Origin: Purshia tridentata
Lineage: Eukaryota > Streptophyta > Magnoliopsida > Rosales > Rosaceae
DNA length: 53,429 nucleotides
Assembly: GCA_003254885.1 (NCBI GenBank)
Contig: QANT01006058.1
Span: 1 to 53,429 of the forward strand
Reading direction: 5' to 3'
A program made the translations under genes and the position numbers. Numbering within the stretch: the stretch's first letter is position 1; each line of letters starts with the position of its first letter. The notes under the pieces are model-generated. The model was not told where the DNA came from, searched no databases, and worked only from the letters and a program-made list of their open reading frames with translations. This document shows, piece by piece, positions 11,451 through 22,358 of the stretch.

Positions 11451-12442
11451 AGCAAGGCGCCTTGCAATAACCATAAATGTTGGTATTTTTAGGCCGTCGG
11501 ATGGATGCCACGTGTGTGTTTTGAGTCGGTCATATCTAGGGTTCACATTTGGTGATGGAGTGGGCTGAACTTGGTCCAACTCTACCGTGAAGTGGGACTT
11601 GTGGAAACTCAGATTACCGCGTGAGAGCTCTGACCAAACCAATACAGTCAAGTCATCTTTAACATTGGCTAGTCTTTGCTTACAAAAGTATGCAGCATCT
11701 CCACTAAGTCTGCATGTTCGCAAAGGAGTTTATACTTGACAAAATATAATAATAATCGATACCAACGAGAAAAAGTAAAGGAACGAGGATCTAGTAGTGT
11801 ACATGACCCATAAATTTTCCAATGAAATTTCTCGAAGAAAATAAGAAAAGGTGCTTTATTAAAATAAATGGAAAATTGAGACATGTGAATTGTAGAACTT
11901 GTCAAACTAAGACCGTAGGCCAAGGTGGATTCGTAAATGGAACCATCTTTTGTAAATCGAATTTAGGTTCCGTTATGAGTCTTATGACACAAATGGTATT
12001 ATTTTATGAGTAAACACTTAATTAGCAATTAAAAACATTATTATCCTTCTAATTTCAACATTTTACATTCAAGTACGTAGCCAATACCTTATTGAGGAAT
12101 GCTACATTGATGTGTCAAATCTTGACTGACAAAGTCTGACCGGACAGTGTTTGCATCCTTTTTGATGTGTTACAAGTGTGCAATCATTCAGTTAGGTACT
12201 TATAATTATTAATTAGGTGACCATAATAGAAAAATATGAAAGTGAATAATACCGACTTATAAGTTTTTTGAAATGAATACCGACTTATAATCTTAAGGAT
12301 AGTAATCAACTAACGTCAGCAGCAAATTAAATTAGAAAGCAAACATCAATAATCGAACTGAAGGCACAATAATTCAAGAAGTTAATCCCAAAACCGATTA
12401 TGTTCTGGGTGCTTGTTTTTAATATTTTGTTGATTTTTTTTT

Positions 12443-12814
12443 GGACAATGCTTGGGTCTTCAAGCTTGAGGACCAACCTTGTCCTCAAGCTCGCTAAAAA
12501 TCATAATTCCGTCATGTCAGCTCAAGATCAAAACCGTTCAATTTTTAGATCACCTAATAAATATCATTTCTGGAAAAAATCAACTCAATCGGAAATCGTT
12601 TGATTGTATAACTGTTAACCAATAGATATATGGTTTGGTCTTTTAACTATGACCTTATATTTATTCGTTAACAATTGTACAATTAAACGATTTCCGATTG
12701 AGTTGATTTTTTGTAGAGGTGATCTTTATTAGGTAATCTAAAAATTGAACGGTTCCGATTTTGAACCGGCACGGCTGAATTATGACTTTTGGCAGGCTTG
12801 AGGACCCAAGCATT
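12443..12814. mobile_element. MITE-like foldback element, copy 2
   Basis: The terminal inverted repeat aatgcttgggtc (12447-12458) returns as gacccaagcatt at 12803-12814. The arms are inverted copies of each other almost to the centre. Poly-T runs flank both ends, so a target duplication cannot be read with certainty. It matches the element at 685-1033 in the opposite orientation. There is no ORF. The spacer from 12815 to 13444 has no supported gene. Confidence 0.7.
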
Positions 12815-13444
12815 TTTTTTTTTCTTGAGACTCTGTTATGCTTCCATAATTCATTTTCCCTTGTGTTAGCTTAGCTCTAATTGTGCGGTGTTTCAGCAAC
12901 TTCCACGTTGATTATATAATAAAATATATGGTTGAAATTTAGTTGTTTTTCTAATTCGTTTGTTTAAGCAAGGAGACTTTACTCCAACCAGACAAAACTC
13001 TAGATATTTATTTTTAAAATTTTGGTTAATTAAGATCGACCTAACTCCATGACTTTTTGCAAATATTATAAGCAGTTTCTTAGAACCTTCCCAAGTGACT
13101 GGCTATTTGCCTGAAGCAATTTTCTGTTGTCCCATTTGGACTTTATATGTTATATAACATTATGGTTTCATATTCTATTAATTGAATAAAAAAGAACCCA
13201 AAACAGAAAAAAATAAAATGTAGGTGGGCTGCAATTATTTTATAGAACTAATAAGTAAATGAAAGTACAGCCATGATTATTACAGGGATGAATGGAGGAC
13301 AAGGCAATCAAATGGCTTTGCCCGAAATCCATGTACAAAAACTGAATCTATAAATGAAATAAAATCAATACAACAGCCTCTCATGGTAGACATATACAAC
13401 ACATAATGTTACAAAAGAACAATTAATATGATCCTATGGATTAC

Positions 13445-13464
13445 CTAGCTAGCTAGCTAGCTAG
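13445..13464. repeat. Palindromic CTAG tandem repeat, 3' of a phytocyanin stop
   Basis: Five CTAG units end four bases from the stop codon of the three-domain gene. Similar runs sit just 3' of other array members (about 25128-25147, 27955-27973, 30055-30066 and 31922-31938). The unit is its own reverse complement. Confidence 0.8.
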
Positions 13465-13467
13465 TAA

Positions 13468-15041
13468 TCAATGGAAGAACGCCATGGCAATGATGAAGAA
13501 GGTGAAGTAGCCACTTCCAATCTTTGAAGGGGCTGAGCTGAATGGTGCAGTAGCAGAAGCCCCTGGTCCACTTGCTGGTTTTGAGGAAGGTGCTATGGAA
13601 CCCGAGGGAGATGTCGCGCCTGTTTTATCGGCTGTCACGTTAATGGCTAGCTTTTGGCCCAAGGCACAGTGTTGGTCGTAGGTGGATGTGAAATAATGCT
13701 CGCCGGTGGTGTTGAGGATGATGCTTACTGGACTCTCTTTATAAACAGCGAGGGTACTGTTGGTGGTGCAGTTCTCATAAACTTCCTTGGTCACCACTGC
13801 TACATCTTGTGTCCCATTGATAAAGTTGAAAACTACAAAACAATAACACAAATGGCTTTAATTACAAGTTATAAAGTCTTAACTAATCTGAATATGTGAT
13901 CCAGATTGAGAGTTTAGTGCTTTACCTAGAGTGTCTCCCACAACAAAAGTCTTGTCCTGAACCCATGTTGAATAAGCATAATCAGTGCCTGGTACAATCC
14001 AACCCAATTTGTCACCTACAATGTAAGTCACTGGGCCTCTTGGACTTGGGGCATGATGAGGAGCATATGAAGGGCTAGCAACCGGTCCTCCGGGATTTTC
14101 AGTGATGTTGATGGCGAGCTTTTGTCCCAATTCGCAGTGGCGGTCCTTGGTTCCAATGAAATAGTACTCACCCACAGTGTCCAAGGTGAAATAGGCTGGC
14201 CCAGTTGTTATAAGCTTGATGGGGTCTGTTGAATTACAGTTATGGAAAGCATCCTTTGTGACTCTGGCTACGTCTTGTTCTCCGGTTGTGAAGTTGAACT
14301 CTGAAATTGATTAATTGAAGATAATTAACCCAATTGAATTTTATAGACCGAATATCTAGCACGAACTTAATTTGTAAGTGTTTGATGAATTACCTAGAGT
14401 GTCTCCCACATAGAAAGTCTTGCCATAAGCCCAAGCGGCGTAAGCAAGTTCACCGCCTGGTAGGACAACCCACCCAAATTCATCACCAACCACGTAGGTC
14501 ACTGGTCCTCTGGGTGTAGGACTGGGTTTGGGTGAAGGGCTTGGAGAAGGTGATCCATGATGTGATGTCACGTTGATGGCTAGCTTTTGTCCCAATTCGC
14601 AGTGCTTGTCTAGGGTCCCAATGAAATAGTACTCCCCAATGGTGTCCAAGGTGAAATTGGCCGGACTAGTTGTTTTAAGCGTGATGGGGTCTGTTGAATT
14701 ACAGTTATCGAAAGCATCCTTTGTGACTCTGGCTACGTCTTGGTCACCATTTGTGAAGTTGAACACTGAAAATTGAACAAGCATATCAAACATATCAGTA
14801 ACATACATATATAATATAGATGTCAATTTTCTATGAGTGTTTGTGTATAGATGTACTTACCAAGAATGTCACCAACAGCGAATGTCTGCGTTTCAGCCCA
14901 GATTTCATAAGCTTTGGGACCTCCGGGAGGAACCAGCCACCCAAATTTGTCTCCAACCACATGGGTTTTCTGTGCTGCTGTTGAGTGAAGCAGGGCAACC
15001 ACTGCTATGGCTAGAATGGCTAGTTTAAGTTCTCTACCCAT
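13468..15041 (-). CDS. Three-domain phytocyanin (ENODL-type), GPI-anchored
   Basis: Four exons: 14861-15041, 14394-14765, 13926-14300 and 13468-13832 (430 residues), with introns of 95, 93 and 93 nt, all phase 1. Exon 1 gives the signal peptide and N-half of domain 1 (THVVGDKFGWLVPPGG). Exon 2 gives the C-half of domain 1, a Ser/Pro linker and the N-half of domain 2 (GPVTYVVGDEFGW). Exon 3 repeats that plan (GPVTYIVGDKLGW). Exon 4 gives the C-half of domain 3, a Ser/Pro/Ala linker and a hydrophobic tail. All three domains lack His1 (GDQDVA, GEQDVA, GTQDVA) and the copper Cys (YYFIGT, YYFIGT, HYFTST), while disulfide cysteines and the HCxLGQK block remain. So they are probably structural, copper-free domains. 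Neither internal exon boundary shows a stop, a new signal peptide or a promoter-like gap. Separate genes are unlikely but transcripts should decide. Confidence 0.85.
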
Positions 15042-15150
15042 ATTTGTCTCTTTTGTAATTGCCTTTCTTGAGTTCTTTTCCTTGTATTTCTGATCTTGTT
15101 TTTATGTTAATGCGTTTGTTGCTGTGAGAAATGAGGATTGGGTTCTGCCT

Positions 15151-15160
15151 TTTTTATAGA
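15151..15160 (-). promoter_or_regulatory. TATA box of the three-domain phytocyanin gene
   Basis: tttttataga here reads tctataaaaa on the minus strand, about 110 bases upstream of the start codon. It is the only TATA-like signal found close upstream of the four-exon model. Confidence 0.5.
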
Positions 15161-17311
15161 GGTTAGCATGTACAAGTTATAGGGAAGAAGAAGGTTCCCC
15201 AATTTTACAGTAGATTAATACATTTCATTCAAGGAGGTCTAGAAACTATTGACCAATTTACAATTGATGTGGACCAAGTAGATATAATCAAACCAAATGC
15301 ATGGAATACGTGTAATATATCGGGACAGAAAGTCTGGTTAATTGGGTTGGGTCTGTTTGTGACTATTATCTGCTACTTTCTAGAAATTAAGAAATAAAAT
15401 CACAAATCTTCCACAAATTCAATTTGTATTGTTAACCTTGTAAATTCAGCCTTATACTCGGTCCAAAAACATAAGAGCACTATTATATATACACATGATT
15501 TTGATGATTTTTGACGATTTTTCCATACAAAGATCATTTAATTAATTTTAATAACACGTTTCTGACCATTCCTAGCTTGCAATTAAGACTAAAGCCTGCA
15601 TATCTATAAAGTTAAAGAAGGTACAAATAGTCAGAGTTTCCCAATTTGTTTTTTTATCTGTTGCTTGGGGAGTGCTCTACCTGCATTCTATATGTGACAA
15701 GATATCTTTTTCAACTTTTTCTTTTTTCTTCACATAACTGAAGTTTTGACCATTAAACACCCAATTAATGCATTTCAATAATGATGTATCAATTGCTAAG
15801 AATGGAATATGCCATTAGCTGTGAGGCCATTTTCTTGGCACCATAATACAATATTATATATCTTTTTCCATGGTATTGGAGGTCCTCTCCTCTTATATAG
15901 CCTTCGCTTGCAATCATAAGTTCATAACAGATTAACAGAGTTTACTGTATTTTATTAACATGAAGTTCACATTATTAATATTCTTTAATTCCAAAATGAT
16001 CGAAGAATAATTAGTCTCCTATATATGACTACATGATCACCATTCCAATAAACATGTGACGTGCCCTCTCTCTTCGGCAAAATTCAGGGTTCATATATTG
16101 ACTGGCCAGCACAGATTAAAATTTATTAAGACCATATTGTACTGATGCAAATCAATTATTCATCCAATTATTTTCAAATGATCAAGTTGCTAATTAAAAC
16201 ATATGTATTACAAAAACAACACCATCCATAAACTTAAAGAAAATTAAGAAACCGATAACTTAAAAAAAATCATAAACTTAATTAAAGAAAGTCAACAAAT
16301 TAACATGGAACCATTGTCGTGCTTGCAATTTTTAATGTATAGCAAACAAAGTTGAGCAGGTGAAACAGAAAATTAAAAACAATTTTAACTGAATATATGT
16401 CTGTCTGTCCACTTAAGAAAAATAATATACAAACATGACATCTGGACCGTAGAGCAACTGGACCAAACCAACCTTAAGGTTGTAGGGCTTTTCTTGAGCA
16501 GTCAGTCGGGCTCCTAGCTAGCTCAGGTTCATTTGTTAATTTATTAATTAATTATTTTGTAGAGTATTAGACATATAATAGGATGTTGTCATATGAATTT
16601 GTCTTTCTCAGCCACACTTGTAGAAAATGAATAGAATTATACAAGAAACATCAAACTCAAAGTCTCACACATCTTATCACGTTTTTTGGTCTATAGTTTA
16701 TTTTCAATTTTTTTGTTTTTAAAGACTCTAAACGTGACAATAATTCAATAAATATTTCTTCGAACGTGACAATAATAAATATTCTAGAACAACATACTAA
16801 ATATTTGAATCTTTCTTTAATTGATTTGGTAGGTTGTCATTGTCATTTATTTCCTCAATCAATTTCTTATACTTGGGAACCTTCCTACGTACTGTGAGTC
16901 TGTGACCACTTAATTTAATGATATACCAAACTTTTCAAAAAAAGGCAGCTTCGACTTCAATTCCCTACAAAACATAAAAGGCCACATCAGACGTGTTATT
17001 TGATGTGTTGCCAATGCCATGGAAGACCCTCATCCAACGACTCATCACCGATTGAACACTAAAAAAAGGGTCGAATACACATTTGATCTTTGCAACTGGA
17101 ATACGGTACCATTTAGAGTGCATAACATAAGAGATGATTACGTTCATTTAAATCATTTTCTTGGTGGAACTTGAATTAATTATAAAAATGAAGGGGAGTG
17201 CTAGGGTAATTTATCATAATTAATACAAGAAACTATTGATTTGGAACTAATTTATGGAATACATATATTAATTGTAGACGACATGGAAGGATCTGTAATA
17301 TTAGAATTAAT
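15161..17311. other. Intergenic, AT-rich, no gene seen
   Basis: Apart from promoter sequence of the preceding gene, no frame on either strand has family motifs. The small frame at 16965-17147 has no support. Confidence 0.5.
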
Positions 17312-17870
17312 CTATTCTATTATAATAGATATATGAATGGCTAATTTCTGGCCTTGTCGGCAATGCATGGGGAAGTAGGAGATGAAGCGATAGATGCCAG
17401 GAACATGAGGATTGAAATCATATGGCACTGTCCTTACAAACTTGGACTTACTGCTGTTACACTTAATGCTATTCGCTGCATTCTGTATTTAGGAGACTTG
17501 TACACTTCCCCATCTATCATGAAAAAATAAATAAATAGTAATTCAGCCATAAAAATTCATGTTTAATTAATTACTCACCTGCCAAGTTAGTTTAATTAAT
17601 TAATTGGGTGCAATATTATTCAAAAGTACACACACACACACACATATATATGGAAATTAAGACTTAATTAGAAGAAGAAGATAGATAGGTTTTGAGATTT
17701 GATCTATAGTGTCTTCAATGGCGAATATATGATTCGCAGCCCAGGAAGCATAAAATGCAGGGTTTCCGTACGGAAGCCCACGTTGTCTCCTACAACATAA
17801 TTCGCAGCTTCTGTTTCATGTACCAAATCTGCTGATTCAAGGACCACTATTACTAAAACAAAAACCTTCT
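17312..17870 (-). pseudogene. Frameshifted phytocyanin pseudogene
   Basis: An exon-1 remnant near 17700-17870 reads EAANYVVGDNVG, then shifts frame to PYGNPAFYASWAANHIF and EDTI before a donor-like end; the Trp-Thr-Val-Pro stretch is missing. An exon-2 remnant at 17312-17500 reads IKCNSSKSKF, PYDFNPHVPG, MHCRQGQKLAIH and ends at a stop at 17312-17314. The start codon region is degraded and the beginning of exon 2 is out of frame. It is closest to the gene at 19480-20300 (PHVPG and CNSS motifs shared), so it is a dead sister of that gene. The copper Cys position is already Ser. Confidence 0.75.
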
Positions 17871-19479
17871 AATTTTCTTTTCCCCAAATATATTGTGTAA
17901 TGAAAGAATGAATTTTGACTTGTACAATTATCCCATATTTCTGTACACCATTATATTAATCATTGTATTTTTTTGAATGAGTTTAATTATATATAGTGAA
18001 TAAAAAAAGAAAAAGTGTTTACTTATATATATCGGTACTTTCACACCCTGCAAAGGTTAGAGTCCACGTATTAAGGCCAAAGTATATATTTTTTTTATCA
18101 GGTATACACCGGAAAAAATTAACTTACGCATCCAACATATATATATATATATATATCATAATTAATTTACAACTTGGTATATACATGTAGCGAGAGGACA
18201 TGGTAATAATTAAATAGAACTCGTAGATATAACCCTAACCAAATTAATTAGTTCCTAGAGGAATTAAAACTAAAATATGTAAGAAACTCTTTTCCATCAT
18301 CTTTATATATGTTTGATGTATAACAAAATAATATAAATGTAATCTAAACCTTTTTATAGCTAGCAATAAGGTGTTTTAGCACCATGAATCATTAACCAAA
18401 ATAATTATTAAAAATATTAACTAAAAAATCCATTAATTTTATGATTCGATCACAAGGAAAGAACTAATGAATAATTAAAGCTTAATTGGGAAGGAAGGCG
18501 GTTGGCAGAGGGAGATTGAAAAGCGCAATGTTCTGCATATATGAGATGAGATGTCTCTAAGATTTCTTTGGGAAATTATTTGTACGAGGGTGCGATTGAG
18601 CAACAAAATTGAGGATCTTGTGACTTCCATGCTTGCAGGGGCACAGCTGGCGGTACAGGTGGCAATGGTGACATTCGGAAAAAAAAGCACCATGTGGGTC
18701 CAACTGTCCAAGTAGCTATTTGCCCAATCATCCAGCAACCTAGCTAGGATCCTTAAGATTTTAAATTTAGTTTTCTATCCTTACCGAAATTCTGCTGTCA
18801 ATTTAATTCCAACATTTTGCATCATTATCATATTCGAGGGCACCTGGCATCTGGTTAATTATAGTTGAAATATTATAGTTGGCTTCATCAGTACGCTTCT
18901 TTTATGCTGCAATAGTACCAAGCTAGCTAATAAGTGGCCTTGTCGGACTCAAAATAGCCCATCCATACATTAGATTTCAAAGTAAGTGGCCTTGTTGCCT
19001 TTATTGAGGCGTCACCTTCGTATTTGAATCATTGATCGATCTCCCTGACCTTGGATTGAACGGTCAAGGTTCGCCGGTGGAGGAGTTAAAAATATTAAGA
19101 GGCGATCGATGGAACTCAAAAAAACCTGCATTAATGTCGAATCCATATACTGCTGTATACATATGATTTTGATTCTCTGCTTCTATGTCTCAAAAACATA
19201 ATTTTATTTTAATTGTAATTCCATACTCCGGCCATAATAGTAGTACTCATTCTTATCATGAGTACTAATTAAGATACGTATGAGCATAAATTGCCCTACT
19301 TAAAACGTAAAACCCTCCTACTACTCTATATAATATTATCGATCAGCTTGATCATTATTATTATGTTGTAGGAGACCATGTAGTACTACATGCATCTACT
19401 CCTCAATCATATATATATATATATATTTGAGTGTGCTCATGATTCTTCAATTTCTTCAATTCCATCCACGTATGCACGG
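17871..19479. other. Intergenic, no supported gene
   Basis: An 87-codon minus-strand frame at 18475-18738 has no motif I recognise and no splice partner, and is left unannotated. AT microsatellites occur near 18138-18157 and 19408-19426. The rest is AT-rich. Confidence 0.45.
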
Positions 19480-20300
19480 TTAAGTGCAACCTCTTGGGGA
19501 AGGAGCAGGTCCAGCAGGAGCTTCTTCTTCATCATCATAAAAAATAGGTGCGGGTGCAGGTGCTTCCTCGTAATAATCTAGTGGTTCTGGTGGAGGACCC
19601 TCTGTGTCAGGATAATCAGCTGGTGAAGGTGTAGGGACTTCAATGTAAACTTCTGAAGGTGCAGGGACTTGAGCGTAAATTGGTGGAGGTGCAGCATAAA
19701 CTGGTGGAGGTGGAGGGTATTCAGCATAAACTGGCGGAGGTGGATGTGTAGGAACATGGGGGTAATAATGAGGAGTAGGCTGAGGTGCAGGAGTAGTGGC
19801 AGAATGGCGAACAACATCAATGGCTATTTTTTGACCTTTTTTGCAGTGCTTGGCGATGCTGGAGATGAAGAGGTACGTGCCAGGGACATGGGGTACGAAA
19901 TTGTATGGTACATTGTATAGAAAGATGGCGTTGCTGCTGTTGCAACTCTTGTAATCTTTCCCACTCACAAATGCTAGTTGCTCATGTTTCTTCTTTTTAG
20001 GAGACTTGAATACTGCCCCAAAAAAGAAGAAAAATGTGAGATATATATATAACAATAATATTGTAATTAATATATACAACGTAGAAAGCAAAATTAATTA
20101 GTTGACTTACCTAAAGTGTCTTCAGGATGGAATTTATGGCTGGCAACCCATAAAGCATAGAATGCAGCACCATGGTTTCTGTGACGAGGAACAGTCCAAC
20201 CCACTTCATCTCCTACTACGTATTCCGCAGCTTCTGCTTTACGTAGCACTAGTGTTGATGCAGCTACCAATGCCACTACAACAAAAACTGCCACCTTCAT
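19480..20300 (-). CDS. Chimeric phytocyanin with Pro/Tyr and acidic tail, no GPI signal
   Basis: Exons 20111-20300 and 19480-20012, with a 98-nt phase-1 intron (240 residues). The signal peptide ends near EA at residue 24; the N-half reads EYVVGDEVGWTVPRHRNHG. The C-half starts with a lysine run (KSPKKKKHEQLAFV) and has LFISSIAKHCKKGQK: the copper Cys is Ser and His1 is not in place, so no type-1 site. The 100-residue tail has repeated PPPPVYA, PPPIYAQ and SEVYIEV units, then acidic FYDDEEEAP, ending SPRGCT with no hydrophobic GPI segment. Prolines with regularly placed tyrosines resemble extensin-like wall proteins, where Tyr can be cross-linked. I infer a secreted wall-bound protein. The reverse frame at 19669-19920 is a shadow. 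Confidence 0.85.
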
Positions 20301-20408
20301 TGTTTTTCAGTTTCTTTAATTTCTAGTCCCAACTTAATTTATTTTCCTAGTGAAAATAATTAGTTAAGGTTGGGATCGAGGTGTTTTGGAAGTGCATCTG
20401 TTCTCCCA

Positions 20409-20418
20409 ATTTATAGAT
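20409..20418 (-). promoter_or_regulatory. TATA box of phytocyanin gene 19480-20300
   Basis: atttatagat reads atctataaat on the minus strand, about 110 bases upstream of the start. The same promoter block recurs without a gene at 21300-21690. Confidence 0.5.
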
Positions 20419-20789
20419 CCATCCAGGGGTGCTTGGCCAAGTTTAAGCAGATCCATGGAGAATCACGGTTTGTTTGCAAGAAATGTCCTATAATTTGGAC
20501 TTATGTGTGACAAGTCATAGTACTTGCAGGCCCTGCAATTAATGCAAGACCAGTGACATCGATCTTGTCCTTGTTCATAACTTTGACAATTAAATCTAGG
20601 GATATTAATTTTAGCCTCCGACGAATATATATTTTCTAGATACTATAATATATCATTCGAGCTATAAACTACCAAGAGCTCCGGAACCAAATACAAAATT
20701 AATATTGGTTTGTAATACATGTGATGAATTGATTGGTTAGTTTGGAAGTCCAATCCTTATCCCTTACAAATGTGTCCTTTGGCATGAAC

Positions 20790-21034
20790 AACATACTATA
20801 CCCTCTGTATATATATGATTCTATGGCTAAGTTGAGTCATGATCTTGAATTAGGGCTTCATGTTTTTGATTCCCCACCCCATTCCCTTATTCCCCTCTTA
20901 GCTTTTGACCTTTTGGGTGTAGGCAGGGCCAGATCTGATTTTTGGCTAGTTAGGTTCTCTTTTGTTCCTGGGTAATGGTTTTTAAGCCTGCCATGTAACA
21001 AAAAAAAAAAAACATACTACCTCTCTATATATAT
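20790..21034 (+). mobile_element. Short retroposed insertion with poly(A) and target duplication
   Basis: An insert of about 190 bases ends in a run of A at 20998-21012. The flank before it (aacatactataccctctgt, from 20790) is repeated after the A-run (aacatactacctctctat, from 21011). The body contains a T- and C-rich stretch with no clear ORF of its own. This arrangement fits a SINE or a truncated LINE 3' end inserted in the phytocyanin upstream region. The family is unknown. Confidence 0.6.
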
Positions 21035-21299
21035 ATATATGCCTGCAGCATAGCTAACAAAAAGGATCTTAATTGACCTCATATATTCTCAAACTACCTT
21101 AATTACTGATTTTGGTCAATTAATTCCTCCATTAATCCAAATCGTTCCGCCAAATTTTTTTAAAAACTTTTATTTTTATACATAGATTATTTGAATTTAG
21201 AATCTCTGCTACATTGTGAAGAAATATTAATTAATAGAACAATATATAGTTAGTAATTGGTCTCCTTTTTTTAATTTTCTTTATTTTCCTCCGAGATTA

Positions 21300-21690
21300 A
21301 ATTAATTTGGGAGTGATGAGGTGATTTGGAAGTGCGCATTTGTTACCCCAATTTATAAGATAGAAGGGCTTTCTTTCCTAAGTTTAAGCACGTACGATAG
21401 CTTAAGAATCACTGTTTGTTTGCAAAGAAATGTCCTATAATTTGGACTTATGTGTGACAAAGTGACACTGCTTGCAGGCCCTGCAATCAATGCCCAGGCG
21501 GTGGCAAATTAATTGTACTTGTTCTTAATTTAGACATGATCGAATTAAATCAAGGGATATTTGAACTCTTAACGAATACAAAATTAATTATAATGTGATG
21601 TGACCGAAAAATAAAATTGAATAATAGAGTTTGGAAGTCCAATCCTTATTCTTTACAATGCGTCCTCTGGCATCGCATGACCCACATGTA
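21300..21690 (-). repeat. Orphan duplicated phytocyanin promoter
   Basis: Blocks found upstream of the gene at 19480-20300 recur here in the same order: ccaatttata, gtttgtttgcaa, gaaatgtcctataatttgga, cttatgtgtgaca, gcaggccctgcaat, and then gtttggaagtccaatcctta. The original copies lie at about 20380-20560 and 20738-20785. No phytocyanin exon follows in the minus direction between 21035 and 21300, so the copy has a promoter but no gene. Confidence 0.7.
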
Positions 21691-21848
21691 TACCTTCATA
21701 TATAAATAAAAGGCCCAGGCTATACCGACCACCCGCTATACCGACCACCTTTTACTACTAAGTTGACCACTTTTTTTTTTTTTTTCCTATTACAATGCGT
21801 CCTCTGGCATCGCATGACCCACATATATACCTTCATATATAAATAAAA
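21657..21848. repeat. Direct repeat of about 54 bases flanking a short insert
   Basis: The string gcgtcctctggcatcgcatg and its continuation to atatataaataaaa occurs at 21660-21709 and again at 21797-21848. Between them lie two copies of ctataccgaccacc and a poly-T run. This may be a duplication by slippage or the flanks of an insertion. The stretch from 21849 to 22358 shows no further gene apart from the promoter of the next one. Confidence 0.65.
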
Positions 21849-22358
21849 TTTTATAATATTACCACTCCGTACGTTCTATGGTTTCGTCTGGGCTGGTGTT
21901 CTATTTGGGCTGCTTTCTTAATCTTTTTGGGCTTCCTCCTGAGTGCTTTTCGTGGGCTTTCCCATTGGCCATTTGTGGACTTCTCTGAATCATATTTCAG
22001 ATCCATGAATATAAGAGGATTAATGAAATTAATGGAACAATTTATTTCTAACAAATTTGATATATCATCAAATTGATGAAGTTCCTTTTTTTGTTTGCTT
22101 CCTCTTTCCTGTTTAAAATAGCCCATGAGAAAATCTAAAAGTTAAAATCGTATGAAAATGTATTAATCAAATAAAATAGAAGAAGACGTGATGAGTTAGT
22201 TGTTAGAATGATACAAATTGATGTACATAAACAATTGAATAAATATGATAACAAATTACAGCTCTTTTCATAAGGCTTAAAAGGTTTTCACTATAAATTA
22301 TAAGAAGGTAGGTAGAAACCTGACTTAATTACGAAATTTTGAGCAGAAATTAGAAATA

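Noticed and set aside
13879..14826. Reading exons 2 and 3 of the three-domain gene as separate single-domain genes
   Set aside because: Neither has its own start codon with a signal peptide, nor a terminal stop with a tail; both have acceptor and donor sites in matching phase.
18475..18738. 87-codon minus-strand open frame
   Set aside because: No recognisable motif, no signal peptide, no splice partner and no related copy in the array.
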